Positions 54,665 to 64,000 of a DNA stretch of 64,000 nucleotides are shown here, in pieces (positions within the stretch are counted from its first letter, which is position 1; every line of letters starts with the position of its first letter). Source of the DNA: Beverwykella pulmonaria (Eukaryota; Ascomycota; Dothideomycetes; Pleosporales; Melanommataceae); assembly GCA_001599595.1 (NCBI GenBank), contig BCHH01000007.1, forward strand, positions 306,027 through 370,026, in the 5' to 3' direction. The notes beneath the pieces are model-generated. The model searched no databases. It was not told the DNA's origin and was given only the letters and a program-made list of their open reading frames with translations. Both the position numbers and the translations under genes were made by a program.

Positions 54665-55322
54665 GATCTCATAACTCAGCACCGCGTAGGAGGATAGCAG
54701 GGATGTGCCATTGGAAGTCCAGAGGCAAATCATGAAGTGATATCTGGGGATTAGGGTTTTGAACGATTTCTAAAGCCGGGATGCACAATGCCATTCCTAT
54801 GGCACCAGCACCTTAATCCGGCCTTGCGATTTACTGATCGATAGAGGGCGCACTCAATGTATTCCTATTGTATTCCAAATTCTATCCGCTATATTTTTTC
54901 CTGCAAGGCATAAGATAGATCGCCGCCACGTTGTATAGCTGGCAGAATCCCTACACAGCCCAATCCACAATCCTTTCCTTGTTTATATTTTCTCGGCCTA
55001 GTGAGCGAGAACGCAACTCATATCACTCTACGGCAAGGAAGACTTTACTATAGCTATTCCTAAATATATAAAACTTAGGGTTTGGAGGCATTATAAGTAT
55101 CCTGTTGTTAACAACACGTTTTAGTAGGGTTTGGGCAGAGTGATCAACTCGCCCGTGGAGCACGTTAAAAAAAAGGTAAGAAATAGTAAAGTTGTCAGCT
55201 AGCAAAGTTAGGAGAGGATGTTTGGTGTTCGGTCTAGGCGCAACTAGCGCGCATACATATCCAACACGTTATAGCCGGCTTCTATATAAATAATAGTAGT
55301 GCCGTTGATATAAAGCTTCAAA
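54665..55322. other. A/T-rich intergenic region
   Basis: 658 bp without a gene. It is richer in A/T than its neighbours (about 54860-55320). Confidence 0.4.
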
Positions 55323-57458
55323 TCATCGTCCATATAGTGCTCCTTTCTTAAGTTCGACAATCTCTCCCTTTAACCCGAATGTTGCCCTCCTTATATCGCC
55401 TTCCTGGTTTCTCTCATCATGTAGCTCTCCGTACATAATCTCCATATCTTTTAGCTCCCGCGGAACGTTGCGCTGTCCGCCCAAGCATCCAGCCGCTGCG
55501 GCGTCTCTCAGTGCTTCACTGCCAGTAGTCGTCATGAGCGTTTGCACAAAGCCTCCGGATAATGCAGGAACGCCGTTCAAGCGCAGCGAGCTATATCCTA
55601 GCAGAAGGAACGGGAGTACTACAGCCAGGCAACAGGCGTATGGAACGATTAGTGGAATCGGCGAGAATAAGTATATATTTTGGTAGTTGCTTTGGGTTAT
55701 GTTGGTCGTGGTGTTCCAGTAGGAATTGAGTTTCATAAGCGCTATCGTAATGTTTTGAAGCCCCTGGTTGATGTTGTATTCAGTGATATTGAGTATTTCA
55801 ATCTTCCAATTGGATTGATTATATAGTTTGAAGCGTTCTGTGTTGAAAGCCGTGTCCATGATGATAGTATCAGTTGGGGCTGTATCAATATGAGCTCTGC
55901 ACCACTGGTCATGTTCTGCGGTATGCTCTTACCTAGCGCAACGGAACCACCCATGTCGTCATCATATATAGAATTGTCTTCAATTCTGAGGGTACCGTTC
56001 CCGAAGAGGAGGATGCTACAGGCGCCTGCAATTTGTCCCTTGAGTGGTTGGGCGAAGGAAGTCAGGACTGCAAAGAGATTCGCTGCTTTCATAAGGCCCT
56101 GGGGGTCGAGCCATCTGTCGGCGGTGCCTTCTTTGGTCATTAACCGTCCAGACGATCTCCATAAGTCCACGAGTGAGCCGATGTAAGTCGAGCTGACTTC
56201 AATAAATGGAACGCCATTACTGAAGGTGATATTGGCTGTGTATTTTCCGTAACTGGGAATACATTCAAGACGATGTACCGACCTTGGGTAGATGGCCACT
56301 GTATCGTTACCTGTGATGTTGGTATTCGAGGTATCAAAGGAATACCATTCGAAGAACAAATTTTCGTAGTAACTACTGACGCGGCAGTGTGCGCCTACTT
56401 CACCTTGTGGACAGTCGACATACACGTCGCCCCAGCTTTCTCGATCAATAGGCGTCCAATCTAACTGCCAATCAGGCAAAGCGTCTGAATACCCATTGGA
56501 ACGAGATATGGCGATAGTTGCGGTGCCGTTGTACACGTATGAGTTGCATTTGACTTGTGGCCCATCGAATGTGATGGTATAAGTGCAATTTGGCCCACAA
56601 GGAGATGTTAATACAGGCAACGCACCTCCGATCAGCGTCATTTTTGCAGTAGAGCTAACAATCGGTTTAGTTTCGCTATCTTGATTAGCAGCGTGGTCTT
56701 AAGGGTTGCTTTGATAGGGGCTGTACAAATAAGGCGGTATAAGCAGTCGCCCACGTTGAAGCAGCGACTGGTCTAGGGCGTTATTCAGGGAACCATTTCC
56801 CATAAAAGAGGCGTTAAAGATGCCCACTGACTGGGTCTGTACACTTTGGTACAGCTTACCTTCGACAGTCAGCGCTCCTGGTGGGAAAATAATGGCCAAT
56901 CCTATGGAAAATCCTAAAAAGGCCATAGCATACAAAGATGGCGCCTTGAGAAGCACCCGCGAGTGGAGCAACGCAAGTGGGTCCTTTTGCATGCTGTAAT
57001 ATCTGTCCAAATCCGCGACTTTAACAGGATTCAAGCGAACGATGCGCCACAAGTGCTGAGTGAAGGCGTTGCCCAGTGCGAGACAGAGGCAAAGCCGGAA
57101 GGCTGTCACCAGGACAAACGATACCGATGAGACCCATGATTGCGAAAATGTAGTGTCAATTCCAATGCGCTTTTGGTTGAGATGGCTGAAGATCAAGAAG
57201 TGTGCGAGAGCTACACAGAGTGCTGCAGGATGAGCAAGAACGTTCCTTTAGAGAGTTCATATACATACCGAAGAAATAAGGAAGCATCAGAGCAGAGAGA
57301 TCACGTAAAGTCGTTGCCCAGTGAGAGATTCGGGCTTCATTCTCTGGTGCAAGCGATCTGGTTTCATAACATTGGAATGGAGGAGCTTCCTTTTGCTCTG
57401 ACCTCCATGCTTCCGGCGTAGACTCGTCTTTACTTGGGTCGCAAAATGCGACTTTCAT
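55323..57458 (-). CDS. Fungal multi-pass membrane protein with N-glycosylated luminal domain, function unknown
   Basis: Minus exons are 57269-57458, 56727-57222, 55933-56654 and 55323-55879, phase-consistent, giving 654 aa. N-terminal helices include TTLRDLSALMLPYFFG, then TLCVALAHFLIFSHL formed near the first splice, SVSFVLVTAFRLCLCLALG and LYAMAFLGFSIGLAIIFPPG. A large extracytoplasmic region has many NxT/S sequons and paired Cys (CGPNCTYTITF, CNSYVYNGT, CPQGEVGAHC). A final helix (LIVPYACCLAVVLPFLLLGY) leads to a cytosolic tail. This topology is common in accessory fungal genes, often named only as hypothetical or 'formylmethionine deformylase-like'. No enzymatic motif is seen. The start codon is the least certain part. 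Confidence 0.7.
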
Positions 57459-58283
57459 GACTTGGAGGTATACACGTGCGCATAAGCGAGTGAAGAGCGT
57501 AGGAAGCTTGAATAGCGGGCTGTGAACATAAGTAGTGCCAAATGCGACACGAGGCCAGGAATTCGGGATAGGAGAGATCAGTATTCGCGAAATTGGGGCG
57601 GAAAGCGATCAACTGGGAACTTAGTCCAGCTCGGAGTATATGCAGTAAGACGGAGCCCCGTGCATCGACAATTTGGATCGGCGATCCACCCTCATCCATA
57701 GACAATCAAGCCTGCAGCTTGATTGTTCTCGTCAATAGATCAGTTTGGTTCAGTCCACCATGCCGACTTGACAGCAAGATGGAAAATAATACTGTTTCAA
57801 TCTTTCCCGTCGATATTCTCTGCGCAGTAATAACAGACATCGTTGGTCTATTCGTTCCGCCCAGGGTTTCCGGCCATTCTCATCAACACGCGTTTTGATC
57901 GATCAATTGCGATATCTCAACAGCATAATATTATATTTGAAACTGCATACACATAGATTGAAGCGTGGTTGCAGCAGCCAATCGAGCTGTATTATTTACA
58001 GCTTTTTCTACGTCCCTGGCAGTTTTATTAGCCTGCTTTTCATATCTGCAAAGTGTGCTCTGGGCCAACTCATAGCCTCCTCATAAGAGAGATAGGAAAG
58101 ATGCAATATTATGTAGTGATACAGCGGTCTATATGTGTGCAGGAAATGTGGGTTGAAGTTACATCAATTTCTGTACCTCGGCATCTCGGCTCAACTCCGC
58201 TTTCCTCGCCTATCTTCTAATTGTCGCCTTCTTTCCCACCCTACTCCTTTGCTCACCCACCAGTCCATCTCAATTAACTCGCT
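57459..58283. other. Divergent intergenic region, membrane protein / ABM gene
   Basis: 825 bp, no gene supported. A palindrome-like TTGATCGATCAA sits at about 57896. A CT-rich tract just before 58284 looks like the ABM gene's core promoter. Confidence 0.4.
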
Positions 58284-58745
58284 ATGTCTGAACCATTTGA
58301 CATCATCGCTGTGATAACACCAAAGCCTGGAAAAGCGGACAGAGTGCGGACGCCGACTAAGCCTGAACAAACAAGTACTAACGAACTGAATAGGTCCAGG
58401 AGCTCCTCGAGACAGCGGCAGCGGCAGTTAAAGCCAACGAACCGGGTGTACTGAGATACCATGTCCAAAGAGAAGTGAAGGGTGATGCGCCTGTTTTTAT
58501 TATGTTAGAAACGTATGTCTCCAAAAAATTCCTTGTTCCTGCAATTTGTAAGGCAATTATTTAGTTTTGAGAGCACTACTAATATTTCATCACGCAGGTA
58601 CAAGAATAAGGAAGCACTCGGCATCCATGCCGCGAGTCCAGATTTCAAGAATCTTGGAAGAGCATTGAAGAAAGAGAACTTGTTGGCGGCGCCTATGAAG
58701 GCTTATTTTACAAAGGAGGTTGGCGGGTACGCTAGCAAGCTTTAG
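58284..58745 (+). CDS. Antibiotic-biosynthesis-monooxygenase (ABM) fold protein with PTS1
   Basis: Exons are 58284-58343, 58394-58512 and 58598-58745, giving 108 aa. The ferredoxin-like dimeric alpha/beta barrel pattern is clear: FDIIAVITPKPGKADRVQEL, LRYHVQREVKGDAPVFIMLE, and then YKNKEALGIHAASPDFKNLG. The C-terminus is ASKL, a textbook peroxisomal PTS1. ABM-domain proteins act as small monooxygenases or haem/quinone-modifying enzymes. The fungal peroxisomal subgroup is uncharacterised as far as I know. The splices are firm; the substrate is unknown. Confidence 0.88.
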
Positions 58746-59309
58746 AAACTGAATATATACCTCCACCTTATTATTTGCACAAGGCCCAGAGTAAATAACG
58801 AAGGGGTAGAGTGTCCATATCATGAGGATGTAAGACAGATAACGACATCAACGTTACATCTGACATATTGAAAGCGGGAAAGCCCGTTGAACATTGCTTA
58901 CTCTACCCTCTCGAGAGTATCCGCATCCATTTCAAAATGTTGACAAGACATCACCCTAGTCGCAGTTTGCGATACGAAAAGAGTCCTCAATCCTCAGCTT
59001 CTTCGCCTAGAAGGAGCTCGGTTCAGCCCAATCTCCAGAACCACTTCTAACTAGTAGACACAGCACATGTTGTAACAAATAATCATGTCTCTTATTTAAT
59101 AAATAGGTTGCTCTTTTCCCTATTCGTGAGGCGAAGGGCAGATAGATATGTTAGGCCATACTTATCCTAAGCATCGTAGCCCTGAGGAGTGACCCATGTA
59201 CATCGATCGCGATTTGAATGAAGACGTCAAGATTCCGATACAAGGTATGGTCATAAGACTGAGGGCAGGGAGGTTTTGGATCAGATTGCTCAGCTAGACC
59301 TATTGTGCA
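58746..59309. other. Intergenic region downstream of ABM gene
   Basis: 564 bp with no supportable gene. Confidence 0.4.
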
Positions 59310-59567
59310 CTAGCGCCTCAAGCACTTTCTGGGCTTCGACTTGTCTCCCCTCTTCCCCTCCTCTCCTTTCATCCTCTTGACAAGATACATATCTCGATCA
59401 ACGACCTTAGTTTTGTATCCTTGAAATGGCTCGTTGATACCCTCCTTATGAATTTTCTTTCTGGAAGTCATTCTTACCCCAGGTGTCTTCGCAAGCAACT
59501 CTTGTAATGCCTCTATCAACCTCGTATTCAACTCCGCATCGTGTTGGAGTTTGTGATCACGTAACAT
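59310..59567 (-). CDS. Small basic hypothetical protein
   Basis: 85 aa from an ATG at 59567. It is Lys/Arg-rich, with one helix (AELNTRLIEALQELLAKT) and a C-terminal run of Lys/Arg/Glu. No family is recognised. It could be a small nucleic-acid-binding or mitochondrial protein, or a chance frame. A CACGTGAT pair lies about 100 bp upstream at 59667-59686. Confidence 0.3.
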   Translation of the reverse strand: MLRDHKLQHDAELNTRLIEALQELLAKTPGVRMTSRKKIHKEGINEPFQGYKTKVVDRDMYLVKRMKGEEGKRGDKSKPRKCLRR

Positions 59568-59639
59568 AGACGGATGAAATGAGAGATTGCGTTGATTGAG
59601 TGACTATGGAGATTGATGAGTATATTAACAATAGAGTAA

Positions 59640-60104
59640 TCAGGACGAGCGACTGAGCGTATAGTGCACGTGATATGCACGTGATATTGAATTCCTATCT
59701 CTCTCCTCCATCATGGCGACCATCTTCTGATGTTTCTCGAGATCGGCCCAACTCGCGATCTACGAAATCATTCTCATGGATTTGCCCGATTTGTCTAAAT
59801 CTTGCTCCCACCAGGATATTTCAGGCATGCTCATGTCGTCCATTGTGTCCGTGGGAAGGGGCTCTTGGTTCGCCCATCGTGCGGCTTGCTCGGCCTTGAA
59901 TTCTTCGCATGCATTTGATAGAATGCGGTGGGAGAGGGTTTTCGTAAGCCGTGCCTCACGGTCTTCTTGGTTGATTTCTGGTCTGGTGACTTTTCGCTTG
60001 CTGCGCGTGAATTGGGTGGGGAGGTGAGAACATGGTGGTGCTAGGGGGCGGGAGAGCGTGCGGAGGACAGATATTGAGGGGATATAGGGTCGCAGAGGTG
60101 GCAT
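59640..60104 (-). CDS. Putative mitochondrial protein; coding look continues past an in-frame TAG
   Basis: From ATG 60104 the frame gives 114 aa and stops at TAG 59760-59762. The N-terminus (MPPLRPYIPSISVLRTLSRP) is Arg/Ser-rich and without acids, a mitochondrial-type presequence. The body has EDREARLTKTLSHRILSNAC and EISWWEQDLDKSGKSMRMIS. The same frame is open for 39 more codons after the TAG (to TGA at 59640) and begins with WADLEKHQKMVAMMEERDRN, which looks like protein. No acceptable intron removes the TAG. Either the protein ends at 59760 or the gene carries a nonsense change. No family is recognised. Confidence 0.5.
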
Positions 60105-60280
60105 TGCGGCAGTATGTGGAGGAGAAGTGAGGTTGGTAGTGATGTGAGGTGGAACTTTTGAGATGCAGCTAGAGTAGATGTTTTTGGGAGTGATGTTGGC
60201 CTTGGCATTTACGTAGCACTGTTACTGAGTCAACAAGCATATAACCCGCGATCACTTTTCGCGACTGCCATCTTACGGTT

Positions 60281-61498
60281 ATGTCTATAACGCAGGCTCT
60301 CATGACGCATCACCAAAATATTACGCCGCCTTCGAGTTTTGTGCGCCCTTTGACACCGCCAGCGACCGACGAAAAGCGGTTTCTGCAAGTCCATCGAGTC
60401 CTCGCACTCTTCAAAGAGATCCAAGACGGAACGTATATCAAGCTAGATCCGTGGACAGAGTTTCAGCTTGCAGAAGGAGATTTCGATGAGATAGAGCGTC
60501 AGCTTGACCGAGACGAGGAGCTGTCAGGATACGTCAAAGATAAGATACGGTGAGTGTGCTCCAGACACTGTGGGCCAAACACGGTGGGCATGGCGACTAA
60601 CGACAGGACTGGCGCAGGTACGATTACAACGGAGAAAGCCATCTCCTCGTTGTTCGTATGCCGACGGAAGTACACGAGAGTTTTATTAAGAAAGTCGAGG
60701 GTGCGATTCAAATCTGGTTAAATGCAACAAGTAAGAGATCAGACAGGAAAGGTCGCTTTGCGCGGAAAGTGCAGCCATCTGGATCAGCCACAATAGAATT
60801 TCCAGCAAAGAATGCTCCACCCAACGGGAAGACAGAATGCCAGCCAGATGCATCTTACCGGCACGAAGATGCTAAATTCCCTGGGGTTATCATCGAGGTC
60901 GCATATTCACAGAAGAAGAAGATGCTAGGTCGGCTCGCTGAATACTATCTTCTCGGTTCAGGCACGAGCATACGCATTGTTGTCGGCCTAGATATTGAAT
61001 ACGGCAACAAAGGGTCACGCAAGGCGACGTTGTCAACGTGGCGAACTGGTCTATTCCCTACTGCTGATGGAGATGAACTACGAGTCGTTCAAACGATCGC
61101 AGATGAGGTATACTATCTTATCAAAGAACTTTCTCTGCTCTACCTAACAGTCGTATTAGGCATTCCGTGACGATCAAGGAAATCCTACCAATCATCGAGG
61201 CCTGCGGCTGCGCCTAAGCGATTTTGCCTATGAGGACATAGTGGAGGAACAGCTTGGAAACGAGGATCACGACTTGGTAATATCCGGTCGACGGCTTTGC
61301 GAACTCCTTACTGCGGCGGAGACCAAGACATCTAAGAGCGGAGGGTGTAAAGAAATCCCTTCTGAAGTTAAGATAAGGTGGCGATCAGAAACACCCCCAG
61401 AACAGATTGCGCCTGGCGATGAAGCGAAATTCATCGAGCAAGAGGAGAGAGCGGCAAAGCGTGTGGAGGACAATGACCCAGACTATGAGAATGCGTGA
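60281..61498 (+). CDS. PD-(D/E)XK nuclease-like fungal protein
   Basis: Exons are 60281-60549, 60618-61107 and 61160-61498 (introns of 68 and 52 bp), giving 365 aa. The core reads SHLLVVRMPTEVHESFIKKV, then CQPDASYRHEDAKFPGVIIE and VAYSQKKKMLGRLAEYYLLG. This gives a PD with a following [I]E-V-x-Y as in restriction-endonuclease-like folds, and then RIVVGLDIEYG as a conserved strand. Exon 3 restores FRDDQGNP and GLRLRLSDFAYED. Members are abundant and expanded in filamentous fungi. The catalytic Lys of the (D/E)XK motif is not obvious, so nuclease activity is uncertain. Confidence 0.7.
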
Positions 61499-61765
61499 AT
61501 GAGAAACAACTCGTCAGCCTGAAAGCACAAGTCTTCATCCCCAAATTGTCGTTCCGAATGGAGATTCTTGTACTACGTAGAGGAGTGCCCATAGATAAAC
61601 AATAGTTTAGACAGCATCAATACAATGTTGACACGTATAATCTTAAAAGTCGAAATTTCTATGTCAAAATATGGGTTTCACTCATGAACGGAGACTCAAA
61701 TAAAATATTCTTTACTGCTGATTATAGTCCATTTCTATTCTCTACGTCTATCGCCTACGCACCGT

Positions 61766-62040
61766 CTACTCCTTCTTCTTCCTCCCACCCCACCACCTCC
61801 TCTTTGCCTTAACTTCGTCCTCTTCTTCCTCACCCACAACCCTCAAAAAAACACATCATCCAGCGTCGTTGGACTAACAGAGTAGTACTCCAAGCCCAAA
61901 CTCTCCCTATTCACCTCAAGGAGCTGGATTAGGCCCGGGATTCCTGAGTTCTCGTCCCTCCCACCACTCTGCAGCAGCAGCTCCTCTCTGCCATCTACAA
62001 CCTCCTGAACGTGAGCCTTCTCCTCAGCGGTCTCAGAACG
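61766..62040 (-). pseudogene. Relic of the C-terminus of an ABCA-type ABC transporter, frameshifted
   Basis: Minus-strand reading gives GIPGLIQLLEVNRESLGLEY then YSVSPTTLDDVF, the hallmark segment after the second nucleotide-binding domain of ABCA lipid transporters. At the 7-T run (plus-strand A run 61845-61851) the frame shifts. The neighbouring frame continues RVVGEEEEDEVKAKRRWWGG to a TAG at 61766-61768. Nothing of the transporter remains upstream, where A/T-rich DNA begins near 62050. It is a fragment left by deletion or transfer. Confidence 0.7.
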
Positions 62041-62302
62041 ATTGTGATGAACATACTATAAAATCCTTTAAAGTAACGTGATTTTGATATTTAATAACTA
62101 AATATGTTACTAGAACAGGCTATAGAAGGTACTTTAATTGGGATCTAGAAGCGGTAATAAGGTATAAGTAGAGAAAAGCAAATACATTTTCAAAGACCTA
62201 GCTTCACTCCAATCAACATCAGGTATGTAAATAACATGAGGCCTGGGTGCAGAATTTGGAGGTGGGGTTATAGCCCTATGCCATGCTGGCCTTCTCTGAC
62301 GG

Positions 62303-63521
62303 TCACCCGCCCTTATATTCTGGATCTCGATCCCAATCTTCGCTATATAAAGTATCGGAGACCGACGGCCTATCCGTTGTACCTTGACTTCTAGCGTAAG
62401 AGCAGCTTGTGAGATGCCTTCGGCAACCAGTGTGAGAGGAATGCCGGCTACATGAGCAAGGCACTGAGCCACGTCCATAAATGATTTTACATTCCCAGCA
62501 AAAGTTGATTCCGCACGGACCTATTGTGTTAATATCCGAACGGCTCTAGTGATACAGTGGATATCTCACATTGCATGTGTATGCATCCGCTGTCCTTCTC
62601 AATTCGGTTCCCGCATCCTCTCTTCGGACACTTCTTGGATATTTCAAGGATCCGACGAGCGGTCGCTATATCACTGCCATCTCTCAGCCGTGCCGCATAT
62701 TGATCACAAGTTTCACCAAGGTGCCCTAAGCTTTTACACTTGAAGCAATTGAGCTGCTGGCACTTCATGCAGCGCCACTCGTCTGTTCTGGATTCGCCTT
62801 TTATCTGGCCCCATGAGCATAAATCCTGGTCGTTGTTGATTTTGCCGTTGCACCAACGGAAATTTGGATCCAATGAAAGGACTTTGTTCGTGAGAAATTC
62901 GTCGTATAAGTGAAAAACGTCCGCGGGAATCCATCTTTGAATATCTTTTGCTGTTAACTCTTCTTCGCAGCTTTCGGCCGGGCAAAAGATGTGTTCCCAT
63001 CGCCCGCCTCGTATGTCTGACACGAGCATCGAGATGAGACAAGGCGAGCAGACGTTCGGATCGTGGCGACATTTGGTACTCGGTGGGCGGCTCGGGGCGT
63101 TGGAGAGTGGGAATTCCCCAAGGCAAATAACACACTCGAACTTGCGATGAGCTTTAAGCAAGGCAATATAACTGTCACGCTTTGATTTTGGTGCTCGTTT
63201 CTCCACTTCTGTGTCGTCCACATTCAGTAACCTATGACAGTCTTCCTTGAAGCACTGTTGCTTCCGTAAGGTAATTCGGAGGATCATGTCCTGGTCACAC
63301 TCGTTGCAAAGTCCCTTCTTCCGGGAATCGTTAATCGTGGCATGGCCAGCTGGACACCTTACCGCGGTGCTGATGAAGTTTGACCAGAAGGCTAGCCCTT
63401 CGTCGGTACTCGATGACCCACACTGAACGCAACTCCACTGCCCAGGTTCCCGTGGAGTCTGAAAGCAGAGGTTGATTTGGAAGCAGGTCTTCCACGCCTC
63501 AAAGTCGTCCTCGGAATTCAT
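62303..63521 (-). CDS. RBR (RING-IBR-RING) E3 ubiquitin ligase
   Basis: Minus exons are 62570-63521 and 62303-62520 (49-bp intron, phase 1), giving 389 aa. RING1 starts CVICLGEF and runs to VCSPCL. The IBR has WRCMKCQQLNCFKC. RING2/Rcat reads CPKRGCGNRIEKDSG then CIHMQC in exon 1 and CGINFCWEC in exon 2. The Cys of SGCIHMQC is the expected catalytic thioester residue (as in Parkin and HHARI). The second exon is required for a complete Rcat. An N-terminal Cys-rich segment (WSCVQCGSSST, CNECDQDM) is extra. Such RBR genes are expanded in filamentous fungi; the substrate is unknown. Confidence 0.9.
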
Positions 63522-63893
63522 GAGTAGCAGGTCTCCGCGCTAGAAAATGAATGAAGAGAGGTAGGAGGAAATCCTTCCGGGATTTGGTTTCAAGCGACAC
63601 AAGGCTGAATAACAAATAATAGTATCTCTCAGCTGATGTTGTTGGTGTGCGTTTTATTCGCTCAACATTATTTCTTTCGTGACACAGCCCCCACCATACC
63701 CCAAATGTGAGTGGGGCCATGGCCGGATACAGTACCACGATCATGTGCAAAAGCGAAGGTCAAAGTGAGCCTGCGTCAACCTTTCGCTAAATATCGCGTG
63801 CTCGTATTCCTCTGGCGCGGGCGTCCTTTGATATGAATTCGGGTTGGCTTTCCAATCACTGATTACTCCCGTCCTTTTCTTTGAACTCCTACA
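63522..63893. other. Divergent promoter region, RBR gene / right-edge gene
   Basis: 372 bp between opposite start codons. No feature recognised. Confidence 0.4.
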
Positions 63894-64000
63894 ATGCCTG
63901 AATTCGAGACCATATACGAGAATCTCCAAGTTTCCGCTGTCGATGGCTCTCGGACGATCTCGGTGAACAAAGTTGGGCATTTCTTGACAGTCAAGTCTTT
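63894..64000 (+). CDS. 5' end of an unidentified protein, cut by the window edge
   Basis: ATG at 63894 opens a frame that stays open to the end of the window (35 codons), beginning MPEFETIYENLQVSAVDGSR. It is divergent from the RBR gene at a normal distance. There is too little sequence to identify it. Confidence 0.4.
   Translation, partial: MPEFETIYENLQVSAVDGSRTISVNKVGHFLTVKS

Noticed and set aside
1..64000. tRNA genes, rRNA, CRISPR arrays, secondary-metabolite core genes
   Set aside because: I looked for A/B-box pairs, repeat-spacer arrays and PKS/NRPS-like motifs and saw none; a tRNAscan-type search was not possible here.

Overview
The window is a gene-dense piece of a filamentous ascomycete (Pezizomycotina) genome. 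The evidence is the 47-90 bp spliceosomal introns with GTRNGT donors and CTRAC-like branch sites, and the ascomycete gene content: DASH subunit DAD1, RHO4, fused bioDA, GH28, a cellobiose-dehydrogenase-type GMC enzyme, and a STAND protein with a Goodbye N-terminus. A dothideomycete is my best guess but is not proven. Most gene models below were assembled by hand, joining open frames across introns with matching phase. Exon coordinates are given in the entries.

Layout. 1-5.7 kb: a large Goodbye/NTPase/TPR/ZZ-like NLR. 5.7-9.6 kb: a gene-free, repeat-bearing stretch. 9.6-11.2 kb: a secreted astacin protease. 12.6-27.9 kb: a compact housekeeping block with DAD1, RHO4, a sphingoid-base-phosphate phosphatase, an SSP120-like EF-hand protein, TYW2, a Nudix hydrolase, RPB8, an F-box protein, SEN34, a small membrane protein and ELP4. 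29.1-35.9 kb: accessory genes, namely a CorA-like membrane protein and a protein kinase fused to a von Willebrand A domain, followed by an ankyrin relic. 37.4-45.8 kb: GCP4 and then a biotin cluster (bioB, bioF, bioDA). 46.5-51.7 kb: two secreted carbohydrate-active enzymes (exo-polygalacturonase and a CDH-like flavoenzyme). 53.6-64 kb: accessory genes, namely an unnamed cytosolic protein, a fungal membrane protein, a peroxisomal ABM-fold protein, a PD-(D/E)XK-like protein, a decayed ABCA-transporter tail and an RBR ubiquitin ligase, plus a gene cut by the right edge.

How the genes work together. The biotin genes cover pimeloyl-CoA to biotin. The BioF product ends in ARL (a peroxisomal PTS1), and BioB starts with a mitochondrial-type presequence, so the pathway appears split between organelles. 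The exo-polygalacturonase, CDH-like enzyme and astacin all carry secretion signals and suggest a plant- or debris-associated lifestyle. The most unusual non-genic signal is a short dispersed repeat with TGTAAGC/GCTTACA ends. Two full copies and one partial copy are present, and its interior looks like a ready-made promoter (CACGTG, a TGACTAATCA palindrome, a TATA run and a pyrimidine tract).
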